From DASSWB01 sp035705495 (GTDB taxonomy: Bacteria; Bacteroidota; Bacteroidia; Flavobacteriales; Flavobacteriaceae): 5,828 nucleotides of DNA. A model generated the notes under the pieces. The model made no database searches. It had not been told where the DNA came from and saw only the letters and a program-made list of their open reading frames with translations. The stretch covers positions 1 to 5,828 of the forward strand of contig DASSWB010000032.1 of the NCBI GenBank assembly GCA_035705495.1, given 5' to 3'. The translations under genes and the position numbers were made by a program. Below are positions 5,800 to 5,828 of the stretch, piece after piece. Positions within the stretch are counted from its first letter, which is position 1. The number at the start of each line of letters is the position of its first letter.

Positions 5800-5828
5800 T
5801 CATATTGCTTTGCGGAATTTATCCCAAT
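5800..5828 (-). CDS. Possible 3' end of an upstream gene
   Basis: At the right edge a minus-strand frame reads WDKFRKAI and then TGA (5800-5802), 51 bases before the tsaE ATG. The short stretch looks protein-like, and in related genomes as I recall a PorX/PglZ-domain response regulator precedes tsaE. A second frame is also open for 22 codons to a TAA at 5760-5762, so the true frame cannot be fixed from so little sequence. Confidence 0.3.

Overview
The window is AT-rich and every supported gene lies on the minus strand. The sequence looks like a member of Flavobacteriia, most like a Chryseobacterium relative. The reasons are the near absence of Shine-Dalgarno sequences, several TAnnTTTG-type -7 promoter elements, and the Bacteroidota forms of the proteins: a 399-residue alanine dehydrogenase with an N-terminal extension, and a 395-residue MnmA with a long insertion. 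This placement is by protein character only, since no database search was possible.

In the direction of transcription (right to left) the layout is as follows. (1) At 5800-5828 there may be the last few codons of an upstream gene. (2) tsaE (5344-5748) encodes the ATPase of the tRNA t6A37 system. (3) A 272-base intergenic region (5072-5343) holds the best promoter of the window, TTG-N18-TACATTTG. (4) A small exported 48-residue protein (4925-5071) has a reading frame that overlaps the start of (5), a 199-residue four-helix membrane protein with an acidic tail (4387-4986). (6) Alanine dehydrogenase (3123-4322) has a 26-base near-perfect palindrome over its predicted promoter. It is followed after only 2 bases by (7), a 126-residue membrane-anchored protein resembling the DUF4258 family (2740-3120). 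(8) After a short promoter-bearing gap comes an exported MORN-repeat protein (1940-2626). (9) mnmA (717-1904) encodes the tRNA 2-thiouridylase. (10) Last is a nitronate monooxygenase/FabK-like flavoprotein (1-699), cut by the left edge.

The probable transcription units are [upstream gene-]tsaE; small protein-membrane protein; ald-DUF4258-like; and MORN protein-mnmA-NMO. Two genes serve tRNA anticodon-loop modification (s2U34 by MnmA, t6A37 by TsaE), one serves amino acid catabolism, and the rest are envelope proteins or oxidoreductases. This is mostly an ordinary core-genome stretch. I found no mobile element, RNA gene, CRISPR array or defence system, and no clear new multi-gene system. The points most worth a second look are the overlapping small exported protein with its long leader, the palindrome over the ald promoter, and the replacement of the usual catalytic histidine in alanine dehydrogenase by glutamine.
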